Source: Alphaproteobacteria bacterium (GTDB lineage: Bacteria; Pseudomonadota; Alphaproteobacteria; Rs-D84; NBLK01). Taken from it: a stretch of DNA of 36,705 nucleotides. A program made the position numbers and the translations under genes. The stretch spans positions 1-36,705 of the forward strand of contig JAFGVS010000008.1 of the NCBI GenBank assembly GCA_016937865.1, in the 5' to 3' direction. Of the stretch, positions 1 through 10,164 are shown one piece after another; within the stretch, counting starts at the first letter, position 1, and each line of letters begins with the position of its first letter. Below the pieces are notes generated by a model. The model saw only the letters and a list, made by a program, of their open reading frames with translations, was not told the DNA's origin and did not search any database.

Positions 1-139
1 AAACCGGCAAATCTTTTTTAAGCCTTAAAACAGCTTTGCAGGCAAAAATATCCAGATCTTCAATTGTATTAAACCTAGCCAATTCTTCGGCATACGCATC
101 AAGCTGGCCTGCAGACAATTCACCCGTATTTTCCGTCAT
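1..139 (-). CDS. N-terminal part of a CDS truncated by the left window edge (MTENTGELSAGQLDAYAEELARFNTIEDLDIFACKAVLRLKKDLPV...)
   Basis: ATG at 139 on minus strand, open to window edge; AAGGAG 7 nt upstream. Not in the ORF track because it is short. Confidence 0.65.
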   Translation of the reverse strand, partial: MTENTGELSAGQLDAYAEELARFNTIEDLDIFACKAVLRLKKDLPV

Positions 140-299
140 GACAGCTCCTTGGGTTATATATAACAATCGGAGAACATCTGAAAGGAAAAGTCAAGATTTA
201 AAATGCCTTAATAAAGAACGGGTTGTAATATTTTGTAATATCTCTTTTCTAGATTTTGTGGCCTTAATCCCTTAAAGTTAGGGTGAAAACAGAGGAAAA

Positions 300-1145
300 A
301 TGATGCAAGTTGCAGAATTACACAAACAAATGAATGTACATAAAACAGCGATGATTCACCCAACCGCGGTAGTCTCATCTGATGCCAAAATCGCCGCAAA
401 CGTGAAGGTTGGGCCATATTGTGTCATCGGTGAAGGCGTTGAACTTGCCGAAAACGTGGAATTAAAATCACACGTAGTTATCGAAGGAACACATGGCGGA
501 ACCTATATTGGGGCTGGTACAAAAATATATTCTTTTGCCGTTATCGGTCAAATTTCTCAAGACATGAAATATTACCACTCGGAAGAAGCAACCGGATTAA
601 CGATCGGAAAAAATAATATTATCCGTGAACATGTCACCATTCACATGGGAACACCGGCCTCTGAAGGAACGCTTGTAGGGGATAATAATTTATTTATGGT
701 TGGCGTTCATATCGCCCATGATTGTGTGGTTGGAAACAATATTTATATTGCAAACAATGTGCCGCTCGCAGGGGAAGTTGAAGTAGACGACTACGCCATC
801 ATTGGCGGAAACTCTGCCGTGCAACAATTTGTTAAAATCGGAAAATATGCCATCGTTGGTGGAATGACAGGGGTAGACCAAGACGTTTTGCCGTACGGTC
901 TTGTTACAGGAAACCGCCCAATGTATTGGGAAGGCCTCAATTTGATAGGATTACGCCGTAAAGGATTTTCAAACAGTCAGATTGATACAATTAAAGAAGC
1001 ATACAAGATTTTATTCTCAGACGAATTATTCGTAAACCGCATGGCAACACTTGAAATGTTGGCAGAAGATTCTGCGGAAATTAAGGAAATCGTGAATGCG
1101 GTTAAAAACCGCTCAAAACATTCATTTACCAAACCAAAGCAATAA
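300..1145 (+). CDS. lpxA: acyl-ACP--UDP-N-acetylglucosamine O-acyltransferase (LpxA)
   Basis: Left-handed beta-helix hexapeptide repeats, IHMGT / HIAHDCVVG / GLNLIGLRRKGF motifs typical of LpxA; AGAGGA before ATG. Confidence 0.95.
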   Translation: MMQVAELHKQMNVHKTAMIHPTAVVSSDAKIAANVKVGPYCVIGEGVELAENVELKSHVVIEGTHGGTYIGAGTKIYSFAVIGQISQDMKYYHSEEATGLTIGKNNIIREHVTIHMGTPASEGTLVGDNNLFMVGVHIAHDCVVGNNIYIANNVPLAGEVEVDDYAIIGGNSAVQQFVKIGKYAIVGGMTGVDQDVLPYGLVTGNRPMYWEGLNLIGLRRKGFSNSQIDTIKEAYKILFSDELFVNRMATLEMLAEDSAEIKEIVNAVKNRSKHSFTKPKQ

Positions 1146-1146
1146 A

Positions 1147-1953
1147 ATGCACACACTTGAAAAAATGGGTATCATTGCCGGACGTGGAAATATTCCACGT
1201 CTGTTGCGTTTATATCTAATACATAAAAAAATACCACATTTTTTTCTAGGCCTAAAAAGCATAGCAGATCCTAAAATTTGTGATACGATGTTATCTATTG
1301 GACAACTGGGCAAAGCCGTTCAGACATTAAAAAAAGAAAAGATTTCAAAGCTGATTTTTATTGGCGGATTGGATCGTCCAGCGCTCGATGAAATTAAACC
1401 AGATTTCGGCGGATGGTTGTTTTTGCTCCGCAATGCATTTAAAATCAAAGGGGATAATTCATTATTGACGGCGTTGGCGCGTACATTTGAAAACAAAGGA
1501 TTAAAGGTTGTAGGAGTACATGAAATCATGCCGGATCTATTGGTGAAGAAAAAAACATACACAAAAAAGAAACCTTCTGCAAAAGACAAAAAAACAATTG
1601 AATATGGGGTTGATCTGGCAAAAAAGCTGGGTGAAATGGACGTGGGGCAATCTGTCGTGGTCCAAGGAAATCTATGCTTGGGACTTGAAGGGATAGAAGG
1701 AACTGAAGGACTCATTAAACGATGCGGCGCTTTAAAGCGGGGCACAAAAACAAAACCCATTTTGGTAAAAATGTGTAAACCAACACAAGACAAACGATTG
1801 GACATGCCAACAATTGGATTGGAAACAATTCAACAAGCGATCAAGGCTGGATATGGCGGGATTGTCGTGGAGGCCGGGGCCGTTCTTTTTCCAGATAATG
1901 AAAAAGCCATCCAAAAAGCAAACGAAGCTGGACTGTTTATCCAAGGAATTTAA
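1147..1953 (+). CDS. lpxI: UDP-2,3-diacylglucosamine pyrophosphatase LpxI family (DUF1009)
   Basis: MGIIAGRGNIPRLL N-terminus and C-terminal GLETIQQAIKAGYGGIVVEAGAVLFPD; immediately downstream of lpxA; start trimmed from 1096 to ATG 1147. Confidence 0.9.
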   Translation: MHTLEKMGIIAGRGNIPRLLRLYLIHKKIPHFFLGLKSIADPKICDTMLSIGQLGKAVQTLKKEKISKLIFIGGLDRPALDEIKPDFGGWLFLLRNAFKIKGDNSLLTALARTFENKGLKVVGVHEIMPDLLVKKKTYTKKKPSAKDKKTIEYGVDLAKKLGEMDVGQSVVVQGNLCLGLEGIEGTEGLIKRCGALKRGTKTKPILVKMCKPTQDKRLDMPTIGLETIQQAIKAGYGGIVVEAGAVLFPDNEKAIQKANEAGLFIQGI

Positions 1954-1972
1954 AAAAGACAAAAGGAAAAAA

Positions 1973-2275
1973 ATGAAGAAAATCATTTTAGGGTTAGGAG
2001 TGTTGCTCTTGGGCGGGTGCATGAATATGCCAACCAAAACGGGATATGCCCTTTTTGCAAATGTAAAAGAACCGCTTATGGCCACAGATGAAACCGGGAC
2101 AAAACGGGGCGAAGCCTGTTCTCGAAATTTATTTGGTATCATGATTACCGGCGATGCCTCGATTGAAACGGCCAAGAAAAATGGTGGCATTACAAAAGTG
2201 GCGTCGGTGGATACAGAAATTGGCAGTGTCTTTATGCTCTACGGCAGCTTTTGCACGATTGTTATGGGCGAATAA
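1973..2275 (+). CDS. TRL-like family lipoprotein
   Basis: ATG 1973 preceded by AAAAGGA; lipobox LLGGC; TGYALFANVKEPLMATDETGTKRGEAC resembles TRL-like proteins. Confidence 0.75.
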   Translation: MKKIILGLGVLLLGGCMNMPTKTGYALFANVKEPLMATDETGTKRGEACSRNLFGIMITGDASIETAKKNGGITKVASVDTEIGSVFMLYGSFCTIVMGE

Positions 2276-2304
2276 CACCATTTAAGGAAATAGATTTAAA
2301 ATAG

Positions 2305-2327
2305 ACCAGCAAACGCTGGTTTTTTTT
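2305..2327 (+). terminator. intrinsic terminator
   Basis: ACCAGC-AAAC-GCTGGT followed by T8. Confidence 0.85.
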
Positions 2328-2338
2328 ACATTTGAGTA

Positions 2339-2367
2339 TTGACATAAAGAAAAACAGACTTTACCAT
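2339..2367 (+). promoter_or_regulatory. sigma70-like promoter of ORFan gene 2411
   Basis: TTGACA-N17-TACCAT. Confidence 0.6.
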
Positions 2368-2410
2368 GATGCGCAATGCCTAATAATTAAATAACTTAAA
2401 ATTTATAGCA

Positions 2411-3043
2411 ATGAAAAAAATTAAAATTAAAATTATAATTTTGTTTGTTTTTAGCGTAACTGTTAATATTTCTTTCGCGCAAGGCTTAACAGCTTCAATG
2501 CCTTCTGGAGAAAATGTTGATGGAAACAGCATGGTAAACCAGGTTGTTTTATCATCATCGTATCTGCAAGGGGACACGGCAATCGTTTGCCCGAAATTAA
2601 AAAGGTCTTTTAAAAATGAAAAAATTGAAGCCCTTATTGAAAAAATAAAAGCAGATGAAAGCTATCATATCCATAAGAAACAAGACCGAGAAAATTATCA
2701 AGTGTCGATTCGATTGGATTATACCATTTCCTTAGGGAAAGGAACATTGACAGAACTTGAGAAAATTGGTATGTATGGAGAAAAAACAGGCGCTTTTGCG
2801 TATATTTACGAAGGAGAAAACGGCTCATCGCTATATACGACCTATGATGGACAGTATATTAAATTGGCAAACATCGGACCAATTTCATTCGATATGTCAG
2901 AGTATGAGAAAAAAATTGAATGTCCAACGAATGTATTAGAAGACCATAGTCCAGAAGAGATAGGGTACATTCAAAATATTCCAGTATGCAAGGGCCATGT
3001 CAAAGAAGACAAAGCTGTCTTCTCACTTGATTTGGGAAGATAA
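2411..3043 (+). CDS. secreted protein of unknown function (210 aa)
   Basis: Signal peptide MKKIKIKIIILFVFSVTVNISFAQG; no Shine-Dalgarno; followed by terminator. Confidence 0.75.
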   Translation: MKKIKIKIIILFVFSVTVNISFAQGLTASMPSGENVDGNSMVNQVVLSSSYLQGDTAIVCPKLKRSFKNEKIEALIEKIKADESYHIHKKQDRENYQVSIRLDYTISLGKGTLTELEKIGMYGEKTGAFAYIYEGENGSSLYTTYDGQYIKLANIGPISFDMSEYEKKIECPTNVLEDHSPEEIGYIQNIPVCKGHVKEDKAVFSLDLGR

Positions 3044-3071
3044 AAAAACTAAAAAACAAACACAAAAAAAG

Positions 3072-3094
3072 GACGCCAAAAGCGTCTTTTTTTT
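3072..3094 (+). terminator. intrinsic terminator
   Basis: GACGC-CAAAA-GCGTC then T-run. Confidence 0.8.
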
Positions 3095-3259
3095 GTATCC
3101 AAAAAGCAGAATAAGCTTCCTGAAAAAATTATTTGTTCAGGAAAAAAACGAGATCAACGGATTACAATGTCATTCGAACGGATTGAAATCCGTGTTTTTA
3201 CGAGACGGAAGACGTGATTTTAGCACAAAATAGGCCTTTTGGCGCCATTGCATGTGCGT

Positions 3260-3298
3260 AAAATCGCGTATAGCGTTCATAAAACGGATGACCAAGAT
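3260..3298 (+). repeat. 39-bp dispersed intergenic repeat, copy C (upstream of pilL-like gene)
   Basis: AAAATCGCGTATAGCGTTCATAAAACGGATGACCAAGAT; gapless alignment to copies at 5718, 22092, 30759. Confidence 0.5.
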
Positions 3299-3316
3299 TT
3301 GTGTGAAAGGTATAAT
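3288..3316 (+). promoter_or_regulatory. putative promoter of pilL-pilN operon
   Basis: ATGACC-N17-TATAAT, about 65 nt before GTG 3383. Confidence 0.55.
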
Positions 3317-3382
3317 TAAAAAAAGACTTGCACGAAGGCAAAAAACGCTTTAAAGTCAAAGTGAAGAAGAAGGATTTATAAC

Positions 3383-4084
3383 GTGAGAATTCATTTATTT
3401 TATGCATTGCTTTTTGTAAGTACTGCGGCTCTGGCGGATGGTATGGCCGAACCAAAACAAGCCCTACCTCCTGTGGCGTGGCCGGTTGCAAATTCTGTTT
3501 CATCATATCAAATGCCATTAGGCCGGGTGCAAGAACCACGCGATCCAATTGCGGATGGGGGCTGGACAGGCGGTGCATCATACACACCTCCAGGCGGTAT
3601 TCCTGTTGCACTCGAAGGCAAAGAAGCGCCTGCTGGAACAAAAATGCGATTGATACACAAAGATTTAATGATCGATGATGGCGGACAAACTGTTGCGGCA
3701 TCTGTCCCGCCGGTTGATCCAAATGCATATGGATATGGCTTGGCGGCTTTATTATCTAAAGGGATTTCAAAAGAACGTCTCAGTTTAAAAAGTGAAACAA
3801 CGGAACATGTGCCAAACGTTTCCCGCAAATGGATTGCCAAAGAAGGGCAAACATTAAAAGAAGTGCTGAAAGATTGGGCTTTGCATGAAGGGTGGGAAGT
3901 GGTTTGGAATACACATCGGTCTTATCCATTACGCGCAGGTGCTGTCTTTAACGGACGTTTCACAGACGTCTCTTCTGCATTAATCCGAACATTTGGACGT
4001 GCCGCACCACCACCGTATGCAAAGTTCTATTATGGAAACAAAGTGCTGGTACTTAGAACATTGGAAGATGAAAACGCAGATTAA
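3383..4084 (+). CDS. pilL: TcpQ/PilL C-terminal-domain type IVb pilus protein
   Basis: C-terminal WIAKEGQTLKEVLKDWALHEGWEVVWNTHRSYPLRAGAVFNGRFTDVSSALIRTFG typical of TcpQ/PilL; GTG start with GAAGGA; stop overlaps ATG of secretin gene. Confidence 0.8.
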   Translation: MRIHLFYALLFVSTAALADGMAEPKQALPPVAWPVANSVSSYQMPLGRVQEPRDPIADGGWTGGASYTPPGGIPVALEGKEAPAGTKMRLIHKDLMIDDGGQTVAASVPPVDPNAYGYGLAALLSKGISKERLSLKSETTEHVPNVSRKWIAKEGQTLKEVLKDWALHEGWEVVWNTHRSYPLRAGAVFNGRFTDVSSALIRTFGRAAPPPYAKFYYGNKVLVLRTLEDENAD

Positions 4085-5640
4085 TGAAAAAAATATCTAC
4101 CTCTTTACTTGCGGTTGCCATGCTTCTTTTTGTTTCGGCATGTAATGAAAAAGTGTCGCAATCTGTAAACACACAAGTCCGCCAAGAATATCGCGAGGCT
4201 TCTCAATCGTTCGAGCGCGCTAAAAATCCGCTAAAACGAACAACCGACGATACCGTTTCACGCAGCGCGGGTGTGTGGCTTGGTGATTCATCCGTTAAAC
4301 AAGAACACAAAGAACCGTTGCCAGCCATTTTGGAAACGCCAATGGGGATTACATTTATCGCGGACGAAGAAAAAACACTCAAAGAAATTACGGGGGAAAT
4401 TGAAAACCTCACAGGTATTCAAGTCATGATCGATGATTTGATTGAAGAACAAAGCTTGGAAAGAATCAAGCTAAAACATACCGGTCCGCTCAGTGAGTTG
4501 TTAACGACAATTGCAACAGAGCTCGGATTGTATTGGTTTCATGAAAATGAAAAAATCACATTTTATAAACAAGAAACAAAAACATTCACGCTTTATGCGC
4601 TGCCAACAGACACCAGCTATAATTCTGTCATCGGGAGTGATGAAGGGGAAAACCTTTCAATCCAAACCAGTGCAAATTTAAAAGAATGGGAAGAAATTGA
4701 AAATGCACTTAAAGGCATTGTGCAAACGGGAAATATCAGCATTTCACGTTCAACCGGAACAATCACGGTAACCTCTGGCCCATCAACCTTGGCACGCGTG
4801 GGGAAATATATCCGCGAACAAAATCGCCGCTTGTCTAAATTAGTAACGATTTCTGTGCGGGTTATTCAAGTCTCATTAGATGATGAAAATTCTGTCGGAA
4901 TTAATTGGAATGCCTTTTTTGCAAATGCCTCTGGGTTAAAATTGGCATCAGAAACCGTAAATCCTTTCTCTACAAATGAAGGTATTCAATCCATTAGTGT
5001 CGAGGTCGATCCGACGACAACCGGATCTCTTGCGGATGCGGCGGGCAGTAAATCGGCATTAAACGCACTGGCAAAACAAGGAAAAATTTCCGTGGTGACC
5101 AGTGCAACGGTAACCACTCGAAACAACCGAATCGCACCAGTAAACAGCACACAAACATTTAAATACGTGGACAGCTTTTCAACAAGTGCGCAAAGCGACA
5201 ACTTTAACACAACCGACTTTAAACCAGAAGAAGAAACGATTGGGTTTGGAATGCAGTTGCTACCAAACATTTTGGAAAATGGACGTGTCTTGGTGATGTT
5301 TAATATGTCATTGCGAGAATTATTATCTTGGGATGAACAAAGTTTTGGATCTGGAGATAATGCAATCAAAGTACGTATGCCACGTATTGACGAAAGATCA
5401 TTCCGCCAAGAGTTAGTTTTAAAATCAGGACAAACCTTAATTATGACTGGATTTGAAAAAACACGTAACGGTGACACGCGTTATGGGGTTGGGGATCCAA
5501 ACTTTATGGGATTAGGGGGTGGACGGGATACACAATCCAGCCGAGATATCCTGGTTGTGATGTTAACCCCACAAGTTTTGCAATCACCACTCGACCGCGA
5601 AGAACGCATGTCGAATCAATGGGGAACCCCACCATACTAG
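4084..5640 (+). CDS. pilN: type IVb pilus lipoprotein secretin (PilN family)
   Basis: Lipobox VSAC, secretin C-terminal region (MQLLPNILENGRVLVMFNMSLRELLS...SGQTLIMTGFEK...ILVVMLTPQVL). Confidence 0.9.
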   Translation: MKKISTSLLAVAMLLFVSACNEKVSQSVNTQVRQEYREASQSFERAKNPLKRTTDDTVSRSAGVWLGDSSVKQEHKEPLPAILETPMGITFIADEEKTLKEITGEIENLTGIQVMIDDLIEEQSLERIKLKHTGPLSELLTTIATELGLYWFHENEKITFYKQETKTFTLYALPTDTSYNSVIGSDEGENLSIQTSANLKEWEEIENALKGIVQTGNISISRSTGTITVTSGPSTLARVGKYIREQNRRLSKLVTISVRVIQVSLDDENSVGINWNAFFANASGLKLASETVNPFSTNEGIQSISVEVDPTTTGSLADAAGSKSALNALAKQGKISVVTSATVTTRNNRIAPVNSTQTFKYVDSFSTSAQSDNFNTTDFKPEEETIGFGMQLLPNILENGRVLVMFNMSLRELLSWDEQSFGSGDNAIKVRMPRIDERSFRQELVLKSGQTLIMTGFEKTRNGDTRYGVGDPNFMGLGGGRDTQSSRDILVVMLTPQVLQSPLDREERMSNQWGTPPY

Positions 5641-5688
5641 GGAGCGTAGCGTGGCAATGAAGTCGTATAAAAAGATCTCACACAAAAC

Positions 5689-5717
5689 AAAAACCCGCTT
5701 CCGCGGGTTTTCTTTTT
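5689..5717. terminator. bidirectional terminator between pilN and parC
   Basis: AAACCCGC-TTCC-GCGGGTTTT flanked by A-run/T-run. Confidence 0.85.
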
Positions 5718-5756
5718 AAAATAGTCTACCACATCGGTAGAATGCATTTCCAAGAA
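5718..5756 (+). repeat. 39-bp dispersed intergenic repeat, copy A (pilN/parC junction)
   Basis: 31/39 identity with copy B at 22092, including 17 identical consecutive nt AGAATGCATTTCCAAGA. Confidence 0.7.
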
Positions 5757-5757
5757 C

Positions 5758-8001
5758 TTATCCAATAAATTGATTCTTACGAGGAAAGCCTGTCGGCGGA
5801 GTTCTACCGACAGATGCACGTTTAGACAACCACAAACGGAAATCTTGTAAGGCGGTGCGTCCGCGTCCCGTTTCCCAATAAAGACCTTCACTTCCCGGAA
5901 AAGGAAGGATGTCCGCTACTTGTGTTTGTTCATCCCGGAATTTTTGCAAAATAACGCCTTTACCGCGCGAAACAAATGGGATTTCTTCAGTTTTAAAAAC
6001 AAGCAGTTTCCGATGGTTGCCAATGATGGCAATATGGTCATCTGTGTCGGCGAGAGTGTAAACACCAAAGCATTTCGAACCGTCCACTAAATTCATCACG
6101 GTTTTCCCACTGCGGGTTTGTGCCATAACATCACTGGCTTTCACACGGAAACCATAGCCATTATCAGCGACACAAAGTAGAGATGCGTTTTCATCATAAA
6201 TAAACAGATTTGTAAAATCGGAATCGTTATCTAAATCAACCATCATGCGCAGCGGTTCTCCGAACCCACGACCGCCGGGTAATGTGTTTGCGTCCAACGT
6301 AAAGAAGCGACCAGAGGTCGAAACCAAAATTAATTTATCGGTTGTCTGGCAATGTAGAGCGAATTTTTGTGAATCACCGTCTTTAAAGGTAAAGTCTTGG
6401 GATAAATCTTGATGTCCTTTCATAGAACGGATCCACCCACGGTTGGAAACTAAAATGGTAAGTGGTTCTTTTTCAATAAACGCATCCAGGTCTGAAACAG
6501 CCGGTGTTTCAAAAGAATCGACAAGAAGGGTACGACGAGCACCAATATCTGTTTTCTTTCCAAAAGTCGTAATTAAAGATTTGAACTCTGTTTTCAAAGT
6601 ATTGAATTGTTTTTTAGGATCGCCTAACAAGTCTTCTAATTTTTCTTTTTCGGCACGTAAATCAGAGTCTTCCTTTTTAATGCTCATTTCTTCTAATTTC
6701 CGCAAAGAGCGCAAGCGCATATTCAAAATAGAATCGGCTTGTAAATCCGTCAGATCAAACGCAGCGATTAATAGTGGTTTTGGTTCATCGTTCTCACGAA
6801 TGATGCGAATGACTTCATCCAGATTCAAATAGGCTTTTAAAAGCCCTTCCAAGACCTCTAGGCGGTGATTAATGTTACCAAGTCTAAATTGACTACGGCG
6901 TTGCAAAACGTTTTGTCTGTGGTCAATATAGGCCTGTAAGACTTCCAGCAAAGACATTTCACGTGGCGTGCGAGTGGCATCCAAGACATTCATATTCAAA
7001 TGAAATAAAACTTGGAAATCGGAAAGTTTAAATAAATGCCCCATAATCATTGCGGGATCCATAGAGCGATTTTTAGGTTCAATAACCACGCGAATATCTT
7101 CGGCAGACTCATCGCGAATATCGGTCACCATAGGCAGTTTTTTATCTTCAATCAAACTCGCAATTTTTTCAATAAGGCGCGACTTTTGAATTCCGAAAGG
7201 AATTTCGGTAATAACGATCTGATAATTACCATATTGTAAATCTTCTTTTTCCCATTTCGACCGTAAAGTAAACGATCCACGACCTGTTTCATAAGATTTT
7301 AGGATGGCTTCTTTATCATTTAACAAAACACCACCTGTTGGGAAATCAGGGCCTGGGATGAATTGGATCAAATCCGCAACGGAAGCATCCTTGTGGTCCA
7401 AGACATAAATTAAAGCATGGGCTAACTCTTCTAAATTATGTGGGGGAACATTGGTCGCCATACCAACGGCAATCCCTTGTGTCCCATTAGCGAGTAAATT
7501 CGGGAAGGAGGCGGGCATTAACATCGGTTCTGAATCAGTGCCATCATACGTACTTGCAAAATCAACGGTATCTTCATCCAACCCATCCATAAGGGCATCG
7601 CCGGCAAGCGTCAGACGGGCTTCAGTATATCGCATCGCGGCGTGGGAATCACCGTCAATATTTCCAAAGTTGCCTTGGCCATCGACCAGCGGATAACGCA
7701 CAGAAAAAGATTGAGACAAGCGAACCATGGCATCATAAACGGCAACATCCCCATGAGGGTGATATTTACCAATAACATCGCCAACCACACGGGCGCATTT
7801 TTTAAATCCAGAGGTCGGATTTAGTTTTAACTGACGCATCGCATACAACAAGCGTCTATGAACAGGCTTTAACCCATCTCGCACATCTGGCAAAGAACGC
7901 GATACAATCGAAGACAGCGCATATTCTAAATAACGTTTAGAAAGGGCATCTGCCAATTGTTCATCGCGAATTGCAGAAAGAGAAGGAGTTTTATCAGCCA
8001 T
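5758..8001 (-). CDS. parC: DNA topoisomerase IV subunit A
   Basis: [55 protein letters not shown]; approx. 747 aa. Confidence 0.95.
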   Translation of the reverse strand: MADKTPSLSAIRDEQLADALSKRYLEYALSSIVSRSLPDVRDGLKPVHRRLLYAMRQLKLNPTSGFKKCARVVGDVIGKYHPHGDVAVYDAMVRLSQSFSVRYPLVDGQGNFGNIDGDSHAAMRYTEARLTLAGDALMDGLDEDTVDFASTYDGTDSEPMLMPASFPNLLANGTQGIAVGMATNVPPHNLEELAHALIYVLDHKDASVADLIQFIPGPDFPTGGVLLNDKEAILKSYETGRGSFTLRSKWEKEDLQYGNYQIVITEIPFGIQKSRLIEKIASLIEDKKLPMVTDIRDESAEDIRVVIEPKNRSMDPAMIMGHLFKLSDFQVLFHLNMNVLDATRTPREMSLLEVLQAYIDHRQNVLQRRSQFRLGNINHRLEVLEGLLKAYLNLDEVIRIIRENDEPKPLLIAAFDLTDLQADSILNMRLRSLRKLEEMSIKKEDSDLRAEKEKLEDLLGDPKKQFNTLKTEFKSLITTFGKKTDIGARRTLLVDSFETPAVSDLDAFIEKEPLTILVSNRGWIRSMKGHQDLSQDFTFKDGDSQKFALHCQTTDKLILVSTSGRFFTLDANTLPGGRGFGEPLRMMVDLDNDSDFTNLFIYDENASLLCVADNGYGFRVKASDVMAQTRSGKTVMNLVDGSKCFGVYTLADTDDHIAIIGNHRKLLVFKTEEIPFVSRGKGVILQKFRDEQTQVADILPFPGSEGLYWETGRGRTALQDFRLWLSKRASVGRTPPTGFPRKNQFIG

Positions 8002-8003
8002 AT

Positions 8004-8759
8004 TTATTGTACTTCCTTATGTAGGTTGTCTGTTGGAACACCAAGGTCTTCTAAGATAGCCGTTCCGTCTTTAATCATGGCGGGGCTGCCACAGAAATAA
8101 GCATGCGTGCCTAGACCGAAATCTTCGCCGAAAGCGGCCTGAATATCGCCGTCTTTCATAATTGTTGTCACACGACCTTTTGAACCAGTATAATCTTGTG
8201 ACGGGCTAGAAGCAATTGGAAAGAAGAAAAAGTTTTTCGGATATTTCTGAGCCAAGGCTTGAAGTTCGTCTGTATACCCAAAATCATCTTCGTGGCGCAC
8301 ACCATGTAAAAGCGCAATCTTGGTGGTTTTTAATAAATCTTCATGGGCGCGTAACATCCCACGGAAAGGGGCGAGCCCTGTTCCTGTAGCGACATACAAA
8401 ATCTGTTTCGCACCTTTGGCGAGCTTTGGGGTAAAATGCCCAACAGCGCGAGGTGCCATAAAAATGCGATCCCCTTCTTTAGCATTAAATAAAATAGGGG
8501 TAAGAGCCTTTGGCGTTTTTGTGGCATCAAACACGTCTGGGGTATATTTCAAAATAATATAAAAATGACGATCGCCATCTCCCGGGGCAGAAACGATAGA
8601 GTATGCGCGACGAATCATATTTCCTTCATCATCTTTTAACCCAATAAGGGCGAATTGGCCGGCTTCAAACGTTGGATCTCCGGCATCTAATTTAACAGTG
8701 AATTCACGAATTTTGTGATTCATCTCGACGATTTTTGTAATCGTTGCATTATATTCCAT
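8004..8759 (-). CDS. fpr: ferredoxin--NADP reductase
   Basis: [37 protein letters not shown]; start trimmed to ATG 8759 with AAGGA upstream. Confidence 0.9.
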   Translation of the reverse strand: MEYNATITKIVEMNHKIREFTVKLDAGDPTFEAGQFALIGLKDDEGNMIRRAYSIVSAPGDGDRHFYIILKYTPDVFDATKTPKALTPILFNAKEGDRIFMAPRAVGHFTPKLAKGAKQILYVATGTGLAPFRGMLRAHEDLLKTTKIALLHGVRHEDDFGYTDELQALAQKYPKNFFFFPIASSPSQDYTGSKGRVTTIMKDGDIQAAFGEDFGLGTHAYFCGSPAMIKDGTAILEDLGVPTDNLHKEVQ

Positions 8760-8945
8760 AAGTTTATTTTCCTTCGGTTTCATCTAAAGACGCCTTATTG
8801 TATCATGATAAAAAAATTTTTCCAGTCTGAATTTTAGAATGTGTAAAAAATCTAAATTTGCGTTCAGGGAGGGATTTTGTTAGAATGAAAGAAGAAGCCT
8901 TTCGCTAAAATTATGGCGGTTAAAGGTAAACCAAAGGAGTCTAAA

Positions 8946-9143
8946 ATGTTGTTTAAGTGGGCAAATAAAAAAATTAAAGACTTTAGCTGGTGGCATATTT
9001 CTTTAATTAAACTCAGTACTGCTGCTTTTGTTCTAATGGTTGCAAAACTCTGGCCACCATTGCTGGACTGTACATGGTCAACATATTTAATGATCACATT
9101 AATCGCGGCCGCGCCAGTCTGTTATAAAATGTTCAAAAAATAA
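8946..9143 (+). CDS. small membrane protein of unknown function (65 aa)
   Basis: AAAGGAG SD before ATG 8946; two hydrophobic segments; followed by terminator. Confidence 0.7.
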   Translation: MLFKWANKKIKDFSWWHISLIKLSTAAFVLMVAKLWPPLLDCTWSTYLMITLIAAAPVCYKMFKK

Positions 9144-9150
9144 AAGCTTC

Positions 9151-9179
9151 AAAAGGCGTGAGACAATCACGCCTTTTTT
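9151..9179 (+). terminator. intrinsic terminator
   Basis: AAAAGGCGTG-AGACAAT-CACGCCTTTTTT. Confidence 0.9.
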
Positions 9180-9241
9180 CTTGGACAATGGGATAGATTA
9201 TGTTTTGACAGCGTTATGGTTCATGTGATAAAATCTACTCC

Positions 9242-9571
9242 ATGAAAATCAAAAAATTTATGCGTACCTTTTTTCAAAAAGAGATCCGAACCCAACAAGG
9301 GTTGGCTTTTTTTATCGCCCTTCTCTTATGTTTTTATTTTTTTATACAATTAATGTTTGGTCGCGCGAATGTCTGGCGTTATATTCGACTAAGTATGCAA
9401 GTCCAAGAAGAAAAACAGGTTCTGACCAACCTGGAAAAAGATTTGAAAGAACTGCATCATAAAATTGGGTTGATTGAAAATAAAGATAAAGATTATATCG
9501 ACGAACTTTTGCGTAAAAAATTAAATAAATTTCCACCGAATACATACCAGATAAAGGAGAATAATGAATGA
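9242..9571 (+). CDS. FtsB/DivIC-family septum formation initiator
   Basis: TM followed by short coiled coil, VQEEKQVLTNLEKDLKELHHKIGLIENKDKDYIDELLRKKL; promoter-like TTGACA..TAAAAT upstream. Confidence 0.75.
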   Translation: MKIKKFMRTFFQKEIRTQQGLAFFIALLLCFYFFIQLMFGRANVWRYIRLSMQVQEEKQVLTNLEKDLKELHHKIGLIENKDKDYIDELLRKKLNKFPPNTYQIKENNE

Positions 9572-10164
9572 CCGAAATAATCTGGATTATCGCGGCCTAC
9601 TTAATAGGTTCAATCCCATTTGGGCTGGTTTTATCGAAAATATTTTTAGGGGTAGATCTGCGAAAGATCGGATCGGGCAACATCGGGACAACAAATGTTT
9701 TTCGGACCGGCAGCAAAGTCCTTACACTATTAACATTAATCTGCGACATGGGCAAAGGCGTCTTGATGGTGGCACTGACAAATATCTATTTCCCATCTCT
9801 GGTTGCGGCAACGGCATTTGCGGTTTTGATCGGACATAATTTTCCAATCTTTTTGAAATTCAAAGGCGGCAAGGGATTTGCCACAACCTTTGGCTATTTT
9901 GCGTATTTTGCACCACCGGCCTTCTTTATGTTTGGGGCTTTGTGGATTTTAGTAGTGCTGACCTTTTCGTATTCAGCGTTGGGGGCCATCACAACATTAA
10001 TCCTAATGCCGTTCGTTTTTTGGTTTGGGACAAGTTTGCCACTTGGCATTAAAGTTTTTTTTATCCTAACGTCTGTTTTGGGGCTGGCCCGGCATCAATC
10101 TAATTTCAAACGCTTATTTAAAGGCACAGAAAGCAAGACTGATTTATCAAAGTTTATAAAATGA
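9568..10164 (+). CDS. plsY: glycerol-3-phosphate acyltransferase PlsY
   Basis: AYLIGSIPFGLVLSKI, GSGNIGTTNVFR, GHNFPIFLKFKGGKGFAT. Confidence 0.95.
   Translation: MTEIIWIIAAYLIGSIPFGLVLSKIFLGVDLRKIGSGNIGTTNVFRTGSKVLTLLTLICDMGKGVLMVALTNIYFPSLVAATAFAVLIGHNFPIFLKFKGGKGFATTFGYFAYFAPPAFFMFGALWILVVLTFSYSALGAITTLILMPFVFWFGTSLPLGIKVFFILTSVLGLARHQSNFKRLFKGTESKTDLSKFIK

Noticed and set aside
3198-3840. Minus-strand ORFs of 176 and 110 aa opposite pilL
   Set aside because: Antisense to a recognisable TcpQ/PilL-type gene with SD and promoter; proteins look low-complexity and unassignable.
5637-5891. 84-aa minus-strand ORF overlapping the parC 3' end
   Set aside because: Different frame of the parC coding strand plus terminator; similarity to the secD-secF spacer is better explained by the 39-bp repeat, whose substitutions favour the plus-strand frame.
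8864-9097. 77-aa minus-strand ORF
   Set aside because: Overlaps the plus-strand small membrane gene at 8946, which has a good SD and terminator.
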